Shown piece after piece: positions 37,410-46,917 of a stretch of DNA of 64,000 bases. The translations under genes and the position numbers were made by a program. The stretch spans positions 124,001-188,000 of the forward strand of contig NZ_JADWYR010000002.1 in NCBI RefSeq assembly GCF_015831355.1, written 5' to 3'. Numbering within the stretch: position 1 is the first letter of the stretch; each line of letters starts with the position of its first letter. The DNA is from Panacibacter microcysteis (GTDB lineage Bacteria; Bacteroidota; Bacteroidia; Chitinophagales; Chitinophagaceae). The notes beneath the pieces were generated by a model. It was not told the DNA's origin. It saw only the letters and a list, made by a program, of their open reading frames with translations, and made no database searches.

Positions 37410-38747
37410 ATGTTTAAAAAAGTACTGATAGCCAATCGTGGCGAGATAGCCCTGCGTGTTATAAGAACCTGTCGCGAAATGGGTATTAAAACCGTAGCGG
37501 TGTATTCAACCGCAGATAAAGACAGCCTGCATGTAAAATTTGCTGATGAGGCGGTGTGCATTGGCAAGCCTCAAAGCAGCGAATCTTATTTAAATATTCC
37601 GCACATTATGGCCGCTGCAGAAATAACCAATGCAGATGCTATACACCCGGGTTACGGGTTTCTTGCAGAGAATGCCAAGTTCTCTAAAATATGTGCCGAT
37701 CATGGTATTAAATTCATTGGGCCAACACCAGACATGATCAATTCTATGGGTGATAAAATCACGGCTAAAGATACAATGATCAAAGCAGGCGTTCCGGTGG
37801 TGCCGGGCGGCGAGGGTTTACTCGAAAGTGTTGAGCAGGCTAAAGGGCTGGCAAAAGAAATCGGTTACCCGGTAATCTTAAAAGCAACCGCCGGTGGTGG
37901 TGGTAAAGGTATGCGTGTGGTATTTGAAGAAAGTGAGCTCGAGCGCAACTATACAATGGCTAAAACCGAAGCTGCCGCCGCATTTAAGAATGACGGCGTA
38001 TATATGGAAAAGTTTGTGGAAGAACCACGCCATATAGAGATACAGGTTGCAGGAGACAGGTATGGTACAGTGTGCCACCTGAGTGAAAGGGATTGTTCCA
38101 TACAGCGCCGCCACCAAAAACTGGTAGAGGAATCGCCGTCTCCTTTTATGACGCCGGAGTTGCGTGATAAAATGGGAGCTGCCGCTATCAAAGCTGCATC
38201 GGCCATTAATTATGAAAGTGTTGGCACCATTGAGTTCCTGGTAGATAAACACCGCAATTTCTACTTTATGGAAATGAATACCCGTATACAGGTAGAACAT
38301 TGCGTTACCGAAGAAGTAATCAATTTCGATCTTATCAAAGAACAGATTAAGATTGCAATGGGCGAAAAGATTTCGGGCCAGAATTACACCCCGCAAATGC
38401 ACGCAATTGAGTGCCGCATCAATGCAGAAGACCCTTATAACGACTTTCGTCCATCACCCGGTAAAATCACCACGCTAAATACACCTGGTGGTCATGGCGT
38501 ACGTGTAGATAGCCACGTTTATACCGGCTACACAATTCCGCCTTATTACGATTCTATGATTGGTAAGCTGATCGCCGTTGCGCGTACAAGAGATGAGGCC
38601 ATCGATACCATGTACCGGGCACTAAGTGAATATGTAATTGAAGGTGTAAAAACCACGATTCCTTTTCACCTGCAGCTTATGCAAAATGAGAATTTCAGAA
38701 AAGGTAATTTTACCACTAAGTTTCTTGATACTTTCAAAATGGTTTAA
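37410..38747 (+). CDS. accC: Acetyl-CoA carboxylase, biotin carboxylase subunit
   Basis: The 445-aa ATP-grasp enzyme begins [24 protein letters not shown]; the glycine-rich ATP loop is [14 protein letters not shown], and [14 protein letters not shown] is the catalytic region. It carboxylates biotin on AccB using bicarbonate and ATP. The ATG at 37410 gives the standard N-terminus; the frame opens earlier at 37326 but that extension is unlike the family. Confidence 0.96.
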   Translation: MFKKVLIANRGEIALRVIRTCREMGIKTVAVYSTADKDSLHVKFADEAVCIGKPQSSESYLNIPHIMAAAEITNADAIHPGYGFLAENAKFSKICADHGIKFIGPTPDMINSMGDKITAKDTMIKAGVPVVPGGEGLLESVEQAKGLAKEIGYPVILKATAGGGGKGMRVVFEESELERNYTMAKTEAAAAFKNDGVYMEKFVEEPRHIEIQVAGDRYGTVCHLSERDCSIQRRHQKLVEESPSPFMTPELRDKMGAAAIKAASAINYESVGTIEFLVDKHRNFYFMEMNTRIQVEHCVTEEVINFDLIKEQIKIAMGEKISGQNYTPQMHAIECRINAEDPYNDFRPSPGKITTLNTPGGHGVRVDSHVYTGYTIPPYYDSMIGKLIAVARTRDEAIDTMYRALSEYVIEGVKTTIPFHLQLMQNENFRKGNFTTKFLDTFKMV

Positions 38748-38756
38748 TAATAAATG

Positions 38757-38783
38757 TCCCGCTCAAACAGCGGGATTTTTTTT
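38757..38783 (+). terminator. Terminator of accC
   Basis: A short GC stem (CCGCT with AGCGG around CAAAC) is followed by eight T; the reverse dispersed element begins right after it. Confidence 0.8.
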
Positions 38784-38784
38784 A

Positions 38785-38837
38785 TGTACCATGCAGCATT
38801 ACTGCTATTAGGCTGCTGTTGCGTCGCACTCTTGTAC
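38785..38837 (-). repeat. 53-bp dispersed element, type A, reverse
   Basis: A perfect core is at 38818-38837. The tail is reduced (TGTACCATGC) and directly abuts the accC terminator. Confidence 0.88.
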
Positions 38838-38943
38838 TGTTAAATCTATACTGAACAAAAGCGAAGATGGAAGCTAAACTTTAGTAAAGGCTTTTCTGCA
38901 TTTTTTTAATAATATCTTCGGGCATCACTATTTTCAGGCTATC

Positions 38944-39363
38944 ATGACAAAGCTTTTACTCCGGCGATTGATATATCTGCTCACATTTGCTTTTTTCATC
39001 TGGCTTGCACTCGCCACAAGGCATCATAAAACGTGGTTTACGCTGCTCATCGTTAAGTATGGTGGTGATGTTTTATGGGCAGGTGCTTTTCTTTTTTTAT
39101 TGCGTGCTGTTTTTATAAATGCATCGCTGTTAAAGCTCGCCTTATGCTGCTATCTTTTGGGTGTTATAGATGAATTGTCTCAGTTGATTAATACACCATG
39201 GGCCAATGAAATAAGAAGCACCACGTTGGGCAGGCTTATGTTTGGCGTTGGGTTTTTATGGTCTGATCTTTTGTGTTATGTGGCAGGCACATTACTTGCT
39301 TTCTTGCTTATTTTGTTAATTGAAAAAGATATCATAAAAGAAAAGGTTACCCAGCCTGAGTAA
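38944..39363 (+). CDS. DUF2809 family membrane protein
   Basis: The 139-aa protein has four hydrophobic helices, the GGDVLWAGAFLFLLR motif after the second, and a conserved end of the family (IDELSQLI, LGRLMFGVGFLWSDLLCYVAGTLLAF). Members are small integral membrane proteins of unknown function. It stands alone, upstream of a convergent small lipoprotein gene. Confidence 0.8.
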   Translation: MTKLLLRRLIYLLTFAFFIWLALATRHHKTWFTLLIVKYGGDVLWAGAFLFLLRAVFINASLLKLALCCYLLGVIDELSQLINTPWANEIRSTTLGRLMFGVGFLWSDLLCYVAGTLLAFLLILLIEKDIIKEKVTQPE

Positions 39364-39392
39364 CCCTCTTGTTTGTAACCCCACAAATTTAT

Positions 39393-39680
39393 TTATCTCC
39401 AGTGCCCTTTCTCCCATGTCCATCCACCTCTTTTCTTTTCCCAATGACCGGGTACCCATCCTCTTCCGCCACGTGGTGGTGCCCAGTAACCCTGGCGAAA
39501 TTGATACTTACCGCCAACCACATACCATTCACCATCTATCCAAACATAGTCAGGGCGCGGTTGTGGTGGCCTGGCTACTACAGCAGGTGGGTTTGGTTTT
39601 TGTGCAACTACGGTAGTTTTGCAGCTCTCCATGCTAACCAGCGAGAATATCAGGGCTCCGATAATAATCAGCTTTTTCAT
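39393..39680 (-). CDS. Small lipoprotein with WxxGxW-type repeats
   Basis: The product, 95 aa from the Met at 39680 (MKKLIIIG), has a lipoprotein signal ending SMESC. The rest is Trp/Gly/Arg-rich with repeats YVWIDGEWYVVGGKY, YWAPPRGGRGWVPGHW and WTWEKGHW, as in YXWGXW/WXXGXW proteins. The function is unknown; these are often small periplasmic or surface proteins. It converges with the DUF2809 gene. Confidence 0.75.
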   Translation of the reverse strand: MKKLIIIGALIFSLVSMESCKTTVVAQKPNPPAVVARPPQPRPDYVWIDGEWYVVGGKYQFRQGYWAPPRGGRGWVPGHWEKKRGGWTWEKGHWR

Positions 39681-39904
39681 AAAATCCGGCATTTAATTTA
39701 CATTGTACAAATTCAATAAATATGCCATGTAAAATTGCAGCTGTACAAATGTGTTTATGGCATTGGTTGTGGAAAATATTCACCACATTAGTGGATAATA
39801 GTAATTTTGTTATGTTTTTTTGATTGTGTGTAGTTGGCAAGGTTTTAGAAACACAATCACATCAACTGATCAATAATATTTGTTAACCTTAAAACTGAAT
39901 TATT

Positions 39905-40210
39905 ATGGGTGCTCAAAAACTTCTCATTGGTGTATTATCAGGTCTTGTTGCAGGCGTTGCTATTGGTATGCTCACAGCCCCTGCAAGTGGGAGTGAAACA
40001 AGACAGAAAATTGCCGATTCTGCTGATGATGTTAAGAAAAAATTACGTCGTTTGCGTGGCCAGGCCGCTGATGAACTGGATGAATTGAAATCTGTTTTCG
40101 AAAGCGAAGTAGATGGTTTAAAATCTGATGTGAGAGAAAAAGTGTTGAAACTTATTGAAAGCAGTAAGAAAACATACAATCACGTAAAAGATGAAGCAAA
40201 ATCCTTCTAA
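39905..40210 (+). CDS. YtxH domain protein
   Basis: The 101-aa protein has an N-terminal glycine-rich membrane helix (LLIGVLSGLVAGVAIGMLTAPASG), typical of YtxH proteins, and a charged, coiled-coil-like tail. Members are linked to general stress in other bacteria; role here unknown. It has its own terminator. Confidence 0.82.
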   Translation: MGAQKLLIGVLSGLVAGVAIGMLTAPASGSETRQKIADSADDVKKKLRRLRGQAADELDELKSVFESEVDGLKSDVREKVLKLIESSKKTYNHVKDEAKSF

Positions 40211-40236
40211 GTTTAGTTGTTGATTGGAATAAATGG

Positions 40237-40262
40237 AAAAGAGGCGTTTGCGCCTCTTTTTT
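40237..40262 (+). terminator. Terminator of the ytxH-like gene
   Basis: A perfect stem AAAAGAGGCG/CGCCTCTTTT with loop TTTG, followed by T. Confidence 0.88.
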
Positions 40263-40300
40263 AGTAAATATAGCTAGGTTAATTATACCTTTTAATGCGG

Positions 40301-40516
40301 TTATTCTGCGGGTAGCGGGTTTCTTCTCGATGGTACAACAATGGTTTCATCTTCACTCAGGTACACAAAGAAATCGAATAGTGAATAAATATCGCCCGGC
40401 GTTTTAGGGCCTCCGTTTGCATCATTCCTTTCGTACGGTCCAAGTAATTCTCCGTTGTGCCTTAATTCAGCAAGCTTTTCGTGCATGCTTAGTTGTTTAA
40501 ATGTCTCGATTGTCAT
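40301..40516 (-). CDS. Small conserved-looking hypothetical protein
   Basis: The 71-aa acidic product is soluble (MTIETFKQLSMHEKLAEL at the start, then DIYSLFDFFVYLSEDETIVV). Codon use and composition look protein-like and it is not overlapped by another gene. I do not recognise the family; no partner is evident nearby. Confidence 0.6.
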   Translation of the reverse strand: MTIETFKQLSMHEKLAELRHNGELLGPYERNDANGGPKTPGDIYSLFDFFVYLSEDETIVVPSRRNPLPAE

Positions 40517-40668
40517 GGCTCAAAAATAATTGTAAAATAGTTTCTGCGAAAATAAAATCCTAAAATGTATTTGAGAATTGTAATTGGTTGTTAGTTTTGA
40601 AACGGATATAAAAAGTAGTTTATCCAGCGTGGTACAGAAGAGGCATCGTAGCTGCGTAAAGTTATCAT

Positions 40669-40721
40669 GCACAAGAGTGCGACGCAACAGGCGATGCCAC
40701 CTGTACAAATGCCTGGTTCAA
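40669..40721 (+). repeat. 53-bp dispersed element, type A, forward
   Basis: A core with one change (GCACAAG) is at 40669-40688, followed by AGGCGATGCC; the tail GCCTGGTTCA ends 17 nt before the next start codon. It pairs with the reverse copy at 42383. Confidence 0.88.
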
Positions 40722-40737
40722 CATAAAAAATACGTGT

Positions 40738-41151
40738 ATGAAAAAGTTTGCCGGTAGTGTAGTTATTCTAATGTTTGCGCTGCAAGCACAGGCTCAGGTT
40801 ATGCAGCAAAAAGCGCAATGGGCAACCATTAGTGTGCCGCAGCTTAAATGCTGGACCTGTAAAGACAAGCTGGAAAAATTTCTGCTTACAGAAAAGGGCC
40901 CCAATGGCGATGCCGGAATAGTGAAATGGACTATTGCGATGAACACCGGCATATTGAAAATTCAGTATGTGCCAGATCGTATAACGTTAGATTACATAAA
41001 AGTTGCTATAAATAATGCGGGTTTTGATGCGGACTCTACCACTGCAGAGCCACAGGCATACAAAGCATTGCCGCCACTGTGCAAAAGAGCGGCAGATGGC
41101 GGCGGCCCGCAGAAAGGCAAACCGTGCAACCTGCCACCAGACCTGCAATAA
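40738..41151 (+). CDS. Secreted heavy-metal-associated-like domain protein
   Basis: The 137-aa product has a signal peptide (GSVVILMFALQAQA) and a ferredoxin-like domain (~residues 25-95) with LKCWTCKDKLEKFL, a CxxC motif like the metal site of HMA domains, and LDYIKVAINNAGFDAD near its end. The C-terminus has two further Cys (LPPLCKRA, KGKPCN). A periplasmic copper- or metal-binding role is plausible, unproved. The GNAT gene starts 2 nt after its stop. Confidence 0.78.
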   Translation: MKKFAGSVVILMFALQAQAQVMQQKAQWATISVPQLKCWTCKDKLEKFLLTEKGPNGDAGIVKWTIAMNTGILKIQYVPDRITLDYIKVAINNAGFDADSTTAEPQAYKALPPLCKRAADGGGPQKGKPCNLPPDLQ

Positions 41152-41153
41152 CG

Positions 41154-41687
41154 ATGGGCGGAATTTCCATACAGTCACTCGGTGCTGCAAATGTTGATGC
41201 ACTCAGGCAGTTAAGTGTAGACACTTTTACAGATACATATGCGCGTTATAATACGCAGGAGGATATGTTCTTGTACATCAACAAGCATTTTTCGGCAGAG
41301 CAGTTGCTTACGGAGATAAAAGAAGCCTGTAATTTTTTCTTTGGTGCTTTCAGCAACGACGGGCAAATGGTGGGCTACGTAAAATTGCGTACTTCAGAAA
41401 AGCCTGCTGAACTCGCAACCCTGAAACATATTGAACTGGAACGTATTTATGTTTCAAAAGCTTATCACGGTAAAGGTTTGGGTAGTGTCATCATGCAGCA
41501 TTGCCTTGCTTTTGCATTGCAACAACATTACGAAGTACTGTGGCTGGGAGTGTGGACGAAAAACGAAAAAGCAATGGCTTTTTATAAAAAATGGGGTTTT
41601 GAAATTTTTGGCAAGCATACTTTTATGCTTGGCAAAGATGCCCAGGTTGACTGGCTGATGAAGAAGCACTTAAATATCCCTCAATAA
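41154..41687 (+). CDS. GNAT family N-acetyltransferase
   Basis: The 177-aa enzyme has the acetyl-CoA loop of the GNAT fold (ERIYVSKAYHGKGLGSVIMQHCL) and LGVWTKNEKAMAFYKKWGFE, closest to PaiA-like N-acetyltransferases. The ATG at 41154 is adopted: it follows the preceding stop by 2 nt, whereas the frame to 41079 overlaps that gene. Substrate unknown. Its 3' end overlaps the convergent hydrolase gene by 65 nt. Confidence 0.85.
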   Translation: MGGISIQSLGAANVDALRQLSVDTFTDTYARYNTQEDMFLYINKHFSAEQLLTEIKEACNFFFGAFSNDGQMVGYVKLRTSEKPAELATLKHIELERIYVSKAYHGKGLGSVIMQHCLAFALQQHYEVLWLGVWTKNEKAMAFYKKWGFEIFGKHTFMLGKDAQVDWLMKKHLNIPQ

Positions 41688-42318
41688 TATCATTCATAAT
41701 GGCAGAAACTTCTGCTGCCTGTTCAAGCACCATTAAATGCCCGCCTTTACGAATTGTATAATTGCTGGTTACGTATTTATAAGGCAGTATTTTATCTATT
41801 GTTCCGTGTACATGAACAACATTACCGGGCACAATTTTGTTACTCCAGTTTAGCAATGCTGAGACCGCCCAGTTATTAAAAGCAGTGTCAGAGTTTGCAA
41901 TCAGCTCTTCATACACTTTTATAAATGCCGGTGTTTTAAGATCGAACCAGCTTTTTATACGCAGCATAAACCAACGCTGCATTTTAGGCGAGGTCCATTT
42001 GTACAAGCTAAAATATTTACCGGTGCGGTAATAAAACGGGATTTCTTTACTCGTTTTGGCACTGGATAACAAAATTCCCTTAACTGACGGGAAGGCTTTC
42101 GCTATTTCGGTTGTAAGCATACCTCCAAAAGAAAGTCCTGCTATAAAAGCATTATCCGGTATTTTATAAAAACTTTTTAAACGCAGGGCATAATCGGGAA
42201 GGCTTTCATTTTTTAACGGCGTTATCCAGTCAATAAATACCGGTTCAGCATTATGCAGTTTCAAAAGCTGAAATACTGTTTTATCTGCACCAAGGCCTGA
42301 AATGAAGTATACTTTCAT
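41623..42318 (-). CDS. Alpha/beta hydrolase
   Basis: The 231-aa product has the oxyanion-region SGLGADKTVF near the N-terminus, a nucleophile elbow GLSFGG (Ser), and a C-terminal HVHGTIDKILPY (Asp) and GGHLMVLE (His), completing the triad. It lacks a signal peptide. The substrate is unknown. The gene ends overlap the convergent GNAT gene, unusual but both frames are convincing. Confidence 0.8.
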   Translation of the reverse strand: MKVYFISGLGADKTVFQLLKLHNAEPVFIDWITPLKNESLPDYALRLKSFYKIPDNAFIAGLSFGGMLTTEIAKAFPSVKGILLSSAKTSKEIPFYYRTGKYFSLYKWTSPKMQRWFMLRIKSWFDLKTPAFIKVYEELIANSDTAFNNWAVSALLNWSNKIVPGNVVHVHGTIDKILPYKYVTSNYTIRKGGHLMVLEQAAEVSAIMNDIIEGYLSASSSASQPGHLCQA

Positions 42319-42750
42319 AAGTTATACTACAAACTTAGCATGCTTTGGTTTAGCCTGCAGCCAGAACGGTGATGTTATTTTTTGGAGCCCGGCAAATATT
42401 TTCATGGCATCACCTGTTGCGTCGCACTCTTGTACTTTATGAAGTTAATTGAGCTTTAGCGTTCAGGCTTTATCATACAAAAAGCCTAAACAGTGGCTTT
42501 ACAGCCGGTGCAAAGTGAACAAGCTCAAATTTTCATCGATTTTAAATCATATGCACGAATTTTTTAAGCTGTTTTGGTCAGGCAATTACTTTTTATTACT
42601 CAATTTCGTTATACCGCCTTTCTTCGGCACTGGCAACAGCTAAAAATACAAACCAAAGCTGCTTAAATCCAATCTCTTACTGACAAATCTTTGTGTGTTG
42701 AATATTCAACCCAAACTATTGATTTAAGTTTTACACCCAACACTACAACT
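42319..42750. other. Intergenic region with one dispersed element
   Basis: It holds the reverse element at 42383-42435 and the promoter region of the CxxCH protein gene; the short frame at 42449-42643 is not supported. Confidence 0.5.
42383..42435 (-). repeat. 53-bp dispersed element, type A, reverse
   Basis: The tail GGAGCCCGGC is intact at 42384-42393 and the core is perfect at 42416-42435. It lies upstream of the hydrolase start. Confidence 0.92.
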
Positions 42751-44751
42751 ATGAAAACTTCGAGACAACTGATCGTTCTTACGGGATTGGCGTTTGCCAC
42801 TTTCCTTTGCGTTTCATGGAATAAGAATGAGAAAACTACCAAAAAAAGTAAGACTGTTTACGACAGTATTTTTGCGGTAAGCAATGCAGATCTGCCATGG
42901 GCCGATGCGCCTGCAATGGACGCGTACCTGGCAGATTTAAACGGCGGCATGCCCGGTAAACTGCAAAGAATACCCGCGGCAGAAGATGTACTTGTTCAAA
43001 AGATCCCGGGTGATAATTATCATCTGCTCCTGATGGCGGTGTACTCGTACGAAAATTATGCAGAGACAACTGTAACCGTAGATAATGGTGGCGAACAGCT
43101 CACGTTGCGTGATGATGGGCAGGCATTCGATAAAGTTGCGGGTGATGGTATCTTCACCGGCAAAATTTATGCGGATGTTAAAGAGTTTGCGAAAGCGGCG
43201 GTTATGATGTACAAAAGTAACCTTAAAGATAAACAGGCTCAATTCTATAACCGCGAAATACTGTCGCCCGAAAACTGTCTTACAGGTACCTTTAATCCCG
43301 AACAGTTTGAAAAGAACCAGGCCGTGTCTATAGCCGCACTCTCAAGTGCTTCTACACCTTTGCTGGATTCTGTAAGAAATAATTGCATTTTTATCACTGA
43401 CGTAGGTGTGGTCGAAGATCCTACACGTACCTGGAACCCTTGCACACAAACAGGAAATATTGATGGTCCATGGACTTTTAAAACCATCATGAAAAACCTT
43501 GCTAAAACTTCCGAAACAGACCCGACTGATGCAGAACTTTCAGCTTTTGTAATGGACTGGCTTCACAACTGGCAGGTAGATAAAGAAATGAATGGTGATA
43601 CTGTGTTGGCGCGTACAGGGATTAATGAGCATCTGATTCAGCCATGGCTTGAGAAAAGCGCACTTGCAGGCGCGCCTGAAGGGCAACTTGATATGCAATA
43701 TGCGCCTTTCAAACTTACTGCAATTATCAATCGTTTTGATTTAAGAGAGAGAGCAGCAGGTATACCGGCCGGAGAAGGGCGATACACCTTTTGCCTTATA
43801 GATCCAACATGTACAGACGCTATGCAGGGTACCGTTGTTGTAGAATATGGCATAAATTCAAAATCAATTTGCGACAGCCTGCAAAACTGGGCGTTAAGGT
43901 GGTACAACCTGAAAGATTTAACGCTTGGCAGTCCTGAATATAACGCAGCATTGCAGGATATTACTGACCGTTTTACATTATGGGGCACTGCACCTGGCAG
44001 GGAGGCAAATCTAATTCTTGACGCCATCCGGACCAATGAAATCGCTTTTGCCCCGGAAGATGGTAGCATCAAAAGATACGAATTCAGGCAGTTTAATCTC
44101 GCCACATCACCAACCAAGGCGATTGTTCAAAGACTGGTAGAACAGATACCACAGGATAAGTACAATGCGCAGGTAGAAAATCCGGATGTAATTGCAATGG
44201 TTACATGGGTAAATAATAACGGCAGGGCTGTGAAAAATGATGCTTATGTATTGCCCGAGTCTTTTCTTGGTGGTCACTCCCAAATATTGGGTGAGCCCGT
44301 TGGACTGCCGACCGGCATTTATCACTGGGATGGTGTTGCAACTAAAAGAAGTCCTGCGCGTATTTCAAACACAACTGTAAGACACGTGTTTTCACGCAAT
44401 ACATGTACCGGGTGTCATGCAGGCGAAATCCAGACATTTTTCACACACGTAGATCCGGTTTTCTTCGGGTCTCAGGCCACATTATCCGGGTTTCTTACAG
44501 GAACAGCCGGCAGAGGTGGCGCCATAGATTTCGATAATATACCAGATAATGACAGTATGATGGTTCGCGATGCAGCGGGCAGGGGCGGTGTAAGAAACTC
44601 GCTGCGTATGTTCAACGATATACTGCGCAGGGCTAAAGACCTGAAAGATTTCGTTTTCACACCGCCATGTACCTTGTCTTCAAAAGATGGACAAAACGTT
44701 TTCGCTATCAGGAACCGGCTTATGTTTAGTCCGCTTAATTCAGTTCACTAA
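42751..44751 (+). CDS. Exported protein with choice-of-anchor-like domain and CxxCH motif
   Basis: The 666-aa product has an N-terminal signal (LIVLTGLAFATFLCVSWNK). Residues ~75-155 look like an Ig-type choice-of-anchor/X domain (LTLRDDGQAFDKVAGDGIFTGKI). A long unassigned domain follows, then a single CxxCH near ~560 (RNTCTGCHAGEIQ), which could bind covalent heme if the protein is exported; other Cys suggest disulfides. I do not recognise the family. I start at 42751 (MKTSRQL); the upstream extension lacks a signal peptide character. It has its own terminator. Confidence 0.75.
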   Translation: MKTSRQLIVLTGLAFATFLCVSWNKNEKTTKKSKTVYDSIFAVSNADLPWADAPAMDAYLADLNGGMPGKLQRIPAAEDVLVQKIPGDNYHLLLMAVYSYENYAETTVTVDNGGEQLTLRDDGQAFDKVAGDGIFTGKIYADVKEFAKAAVMMYKSNLKDKQAQFYNREILSPENCLTGTFNPEQFEKNQAVSIAALSSASTPLLDSVRNNCIFITDVGVVEDPTRTWNPCTQTGNIDGPWTFKTIMKNLAKTSETDPTDAELSAFVMDWLHNWQVDKEMNGDTVLARTGINEHLIQPWLEKSALAGAPEGQLDMQYAPFKLTAIINRFDLRERAAGIPAGEGRYTFCLIDPTCTDAMQGTVVVEYGINSKSICDSLQNWALRWYNLKDLTLGSPEYNAALQDITDRFTLWGTAPGREANLILDAIRTNEIAFAPEDGSIKRYEFRQFNLATSPTKAIVQRLVEQIPQDKYNAQVENPDVIAMVTWVNNNGRAVKNDAYVLPESFLGGHSQILGEPVGLPTGIYHWDGVATKRSPARISNTTVRHVFSRNTCTGCHAGEIQTFFTHVDPVFFGSQATLSGFLTGTAGRGGAIDFDNIPDNDSMMVRDAAGRGGVRNSLRMFNDILRRAKDLKDFVFTPPCTLSSKDGQNVFAIRNRLMFSPLNSVH

Positions 44752-44776
44752 ATATCTTCATACATAATCCACATTA

Positions 44777-44812
44777 AAGGGCTATGCGGGAAACCGTCAT
44801 AGCTTTTTCTTT
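44777..44812 (+). terminator. Terminator of the CxxCH protein gene
   Basis: GGCTATGCGG pairs imperfectly with CCGTCATAGC around GAAA, followed by TTTTTCTTTTTT. Confidence 0.8.
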
Positions 44813-44864
44813 TTTAACAGTTAAGGATTCGGCTAAATTTCACAAATAAATTTTTATACAAACT

Positions 44865-44894
44865 CTTGTTAGTACAGTAATACTTTTATATTTG
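44865..44894 (+). promoter_or_regulatory. Candidate etfBA promoter
   Basis: TATATTTG (44887-44894) fits TAnnTTTG; CTTG at 44865-44868, 18 nt upstream, is a near match to the -33 TTTG. It lies 47 nt before the etfB ATG. Confidence 0.55.
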
Positions 44895-44941
44895 CAAATA
44901 GTTGCATAAACAACCATTTCTAAACATTTAACCATCTTGCC

Positions 44942-45685
44942 ATGAAGATACTAGTCTGCATAAGCAAAACACCAGACACTACTTCCAAAATTGCATTTAA
45001 AGACGGCAACACAAAGTTTGATGAAAGCGGGGTGCAATGGATCATCAATCCATATGATGAATGGTATGCGTTTGTAAGAGCCATTGAATTAAAAGAAAAA
45101 GACCCCGGCACAATCTTGCACATTATTACCGTTGGCGGTGCAGATTGCGATCCTGTAATAAGAAAAGCACTCGCTCTTGGCGGCGACGAAGCTATACGTG
45201 TAAATGCAGATAGTAGTGATAGCTTCTTTATTGCTTCTCAGATTGCCGCTGTAGCGGGAGAAGGCAATTATGATTTAATATTTACAGGTAAAGAAACGAT
45301 CGATTATAACGGTTCTTCAATTGGTGGCATGGTTGCAGAACTGTTGGATATGCCATATATTTCTCTAGCCACGAAGTTTGAACTGCAAGGTACAACTGCA
45401 ACATTAAATCGTGAGATTGAGGGTGGGGAAGAAGTAAATGAGGTTGCGTTACCCGCTGTTGTCAGCTGCCAGAAAGGTGTGGCCGAACAACGCATACCCA
45501 ATATGCGTGGTATAATGGCTGCAAGAACCAAGCCTTTGAAAGTGACAGAACCTGTTTCGGTGGATGCACTTACCAGTATAGCTGGTTTTGAATTACCTCC
45601 TGCAAAAGCCGGCGTAAAACTGGTGGCAGCAGATAATGTGGAAGAGCTTGTAAGGCTGCTACATGAGGAAGCAAAGGTTATCTAA
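44942..45685 (+). CDS. etfB: Electron transfer flavoprotein, beta subunit
   Basis: The 247-aa product has the family start KILVCISKTPDTTSKI, the nucleotide-binding GKETIDYNGSSIGGMVAELL and C-terminal MAARTKPL. With EtfA it forms a FAD/AMP dimer passing electrons from acyl-CoA dehydrogenases to the respiratory chain. etfA follows after 100 nt. Confidence 0.95.
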   Translation: MKILVCISKTPDTTSKIAFKDGNTKFDESGVQWIINPYDEWYAFVRAIELKEKDPGTILHIITVGGADCDPVIRKALALGGDEAIRVNADSSDSFFIASQIAAVAGEGNYDLIFTGKETIDYNGSSIGGMVAELLDMPYISLATKFELQGTTATLNREIEGGEEVNEVALPAVVSCQKGVAEQRIPNMRGIMAARTKPLKVTEPVSVDALTSIAGFELPPAKAGVKLVAADNVEELVRLLHEEAKVI

Positions 45686-45785
45686 GAATAAAAGATTGTA
45701 ATGGCAGTTATACGCGCATATTGCCAGCATGAGGGTTGTATTTGGTTTCGCGTGAAAAAATACATAACAAGATTAAATTGATCAT

Positions 45786-46745
45786 ATGTCAGTTTTGATA
45801 TTTATAGACCACGCAGATGGTCAGATAAAAAAGGCCTCTTTTGAAACGCTTACTTATGGTGCAGATCTTGCCAGGCAACTAAATGTTGCTGCTGAGGCAA
45901 TAATTTTAGGTACTGTAAACGACGACCTTACGACACTTGGAAAATATGGTGTGACGAAAGTTAACCAGGTGAATAATGAAGCATTAAATACACTTGATGC
46001 ACAGGTGTATGCAAAAGTGCTTGAAGAAGCTGTGAAATCTACCGGTGCAAATGTTGTAGTATTCTCGCATAACCAGACCGGTAAAGCAATTGCATCAAGG
46101 GTTGCGGCGGGATTGAAAGCCGGGCTTGTAGCGGGTGCAGTAGCACTGCCTGATACAGCAAACGGATTTGTGGTGAAGAAATCTGTTTTTAGCGGAAAGG
46201 CGTTTGCGAATGTGAATATCGCATCTGATATAAAGGTGATTTCCCTTAATCCAAACAGTTATAAAACAATAGCAGGAGAGGGCACATCGTCCGTTAACCA
46301 GCTAAATATTGCGGTGCCGGCAGCGAGGGTAAAAGTTACTGCTGTAAATAAAGTGAGTGGAGAAGTGCCTTTGACAGAAGCTGAAATAGTGGTAAGTGGC
46401 GGGCGTGGTTTAAAAGGGCCTGAAAACTGGGGTATTGTTGAGGATCTTGCACATGCATTACATGCGGCAACAGCCTGTAGCAGACCAGTAGCTGATAGTC
46501 ACTGGAGACCACATCATGAGCATGTTGGGCAGACTGGTGTGCAGGTAGCACCAAACTTATACATTGCTTTAGGAATATCCGGCGCCATACAGCACCTTGC
46601 CGGCGTAAACAGGAGTAAGACTATCGTGGTAATTAATAAAGACGCCGAAGCGCCTTTCTTCAAAGCTGCGGACTATGGCATTGTGGGTGATGTCTTTGAA
46701 ATTGTACCTAAACTTACCGAAGAAATAAAAAAGCTTAAAGCTTAA
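45786..46745 (+). CDS. etfA: Electron transfer flavoprotein, alpha subunit
   Basis: The 319-aa product ends with the FAD domain: [62 protein letters not shown] and [13 protein letters not shown], all diagnostic of EtfA. It works with EtfB encoded just upstream. Confidence 0.96.
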   Translation: MSVLIFIDHADGQIKKASFETLTYGADLARQLNVAAEAIILGTVNDDLTTLGKYGVTKVNQVNNEALNTLDAQVYAKVLEEAVKSTGANVVVFSHNQTGKAIASRVAAGLKAGLVAGAVALPDTANGFVVKKSVFSGKAFANVNIASDIKVISLNPNSYKTIAGEGTSSVNQLNIAVPAARVKVTAVNKVSGEVPLTEAEIVVSGGRGLKGPENWGIVEDLAHALHAATACSRPVADSHWRPHHEHVGQTGVQVAPNLYIALGISGAIQHLAGVNRSKTIVVINKDAEAPFFKAADYGIVGDVFEIVPKLTEEIKKLKA

Positions 46746-46763
46746 CAGTAACCTGAGTATAAC

Positions 46764-46791
46764 AAATGCCACTCTGAAAAGAGTGGCATTT
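46764..46791 (+). terminator. Terminator after etfA
   Basis: The perfect 11-bp stem AAATGCCACTC/GAGTGGCATTT (loop TGAAAA) could stop transcription from both sides. Confidence 0.8.
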
Positions 46792-46860
46792 GCATTTAAA
46801 ATATCAGTGAGTATTTATTTTTTGCGTAGTAATCTCTGAAGTGATGCATAACGATATGCA

Positions 46861-46912
46861 GTACAAGAGTGCGACGCAACAGGCGATGCCATTTATACTG
46901 CAGCGCGGCTCA
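46861..46912 (+). repeat. 53-bp dispersed element, type A, forward
   Basis: A perfect core is at 46861-46880, AGGCGATGCC follows, and the tail GCGCGGCTC ends 6 nt from the stop of the outer-membrane protein gene. Confidence 0.9.
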
Positions 46913-46917
46913 TAATA

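Noticed and set aside
39343-39366. GGTTAC/GTAACC stem at the end of the DUF2809 gene as a terminator
   Set aside because: The stem overlaps the stop codon and there is no T run after it.
42449-42643. 64-codon frame before the CxxCH protein
   Set aside because: No motif, no neighbour relation, and it occupies the promoter region.
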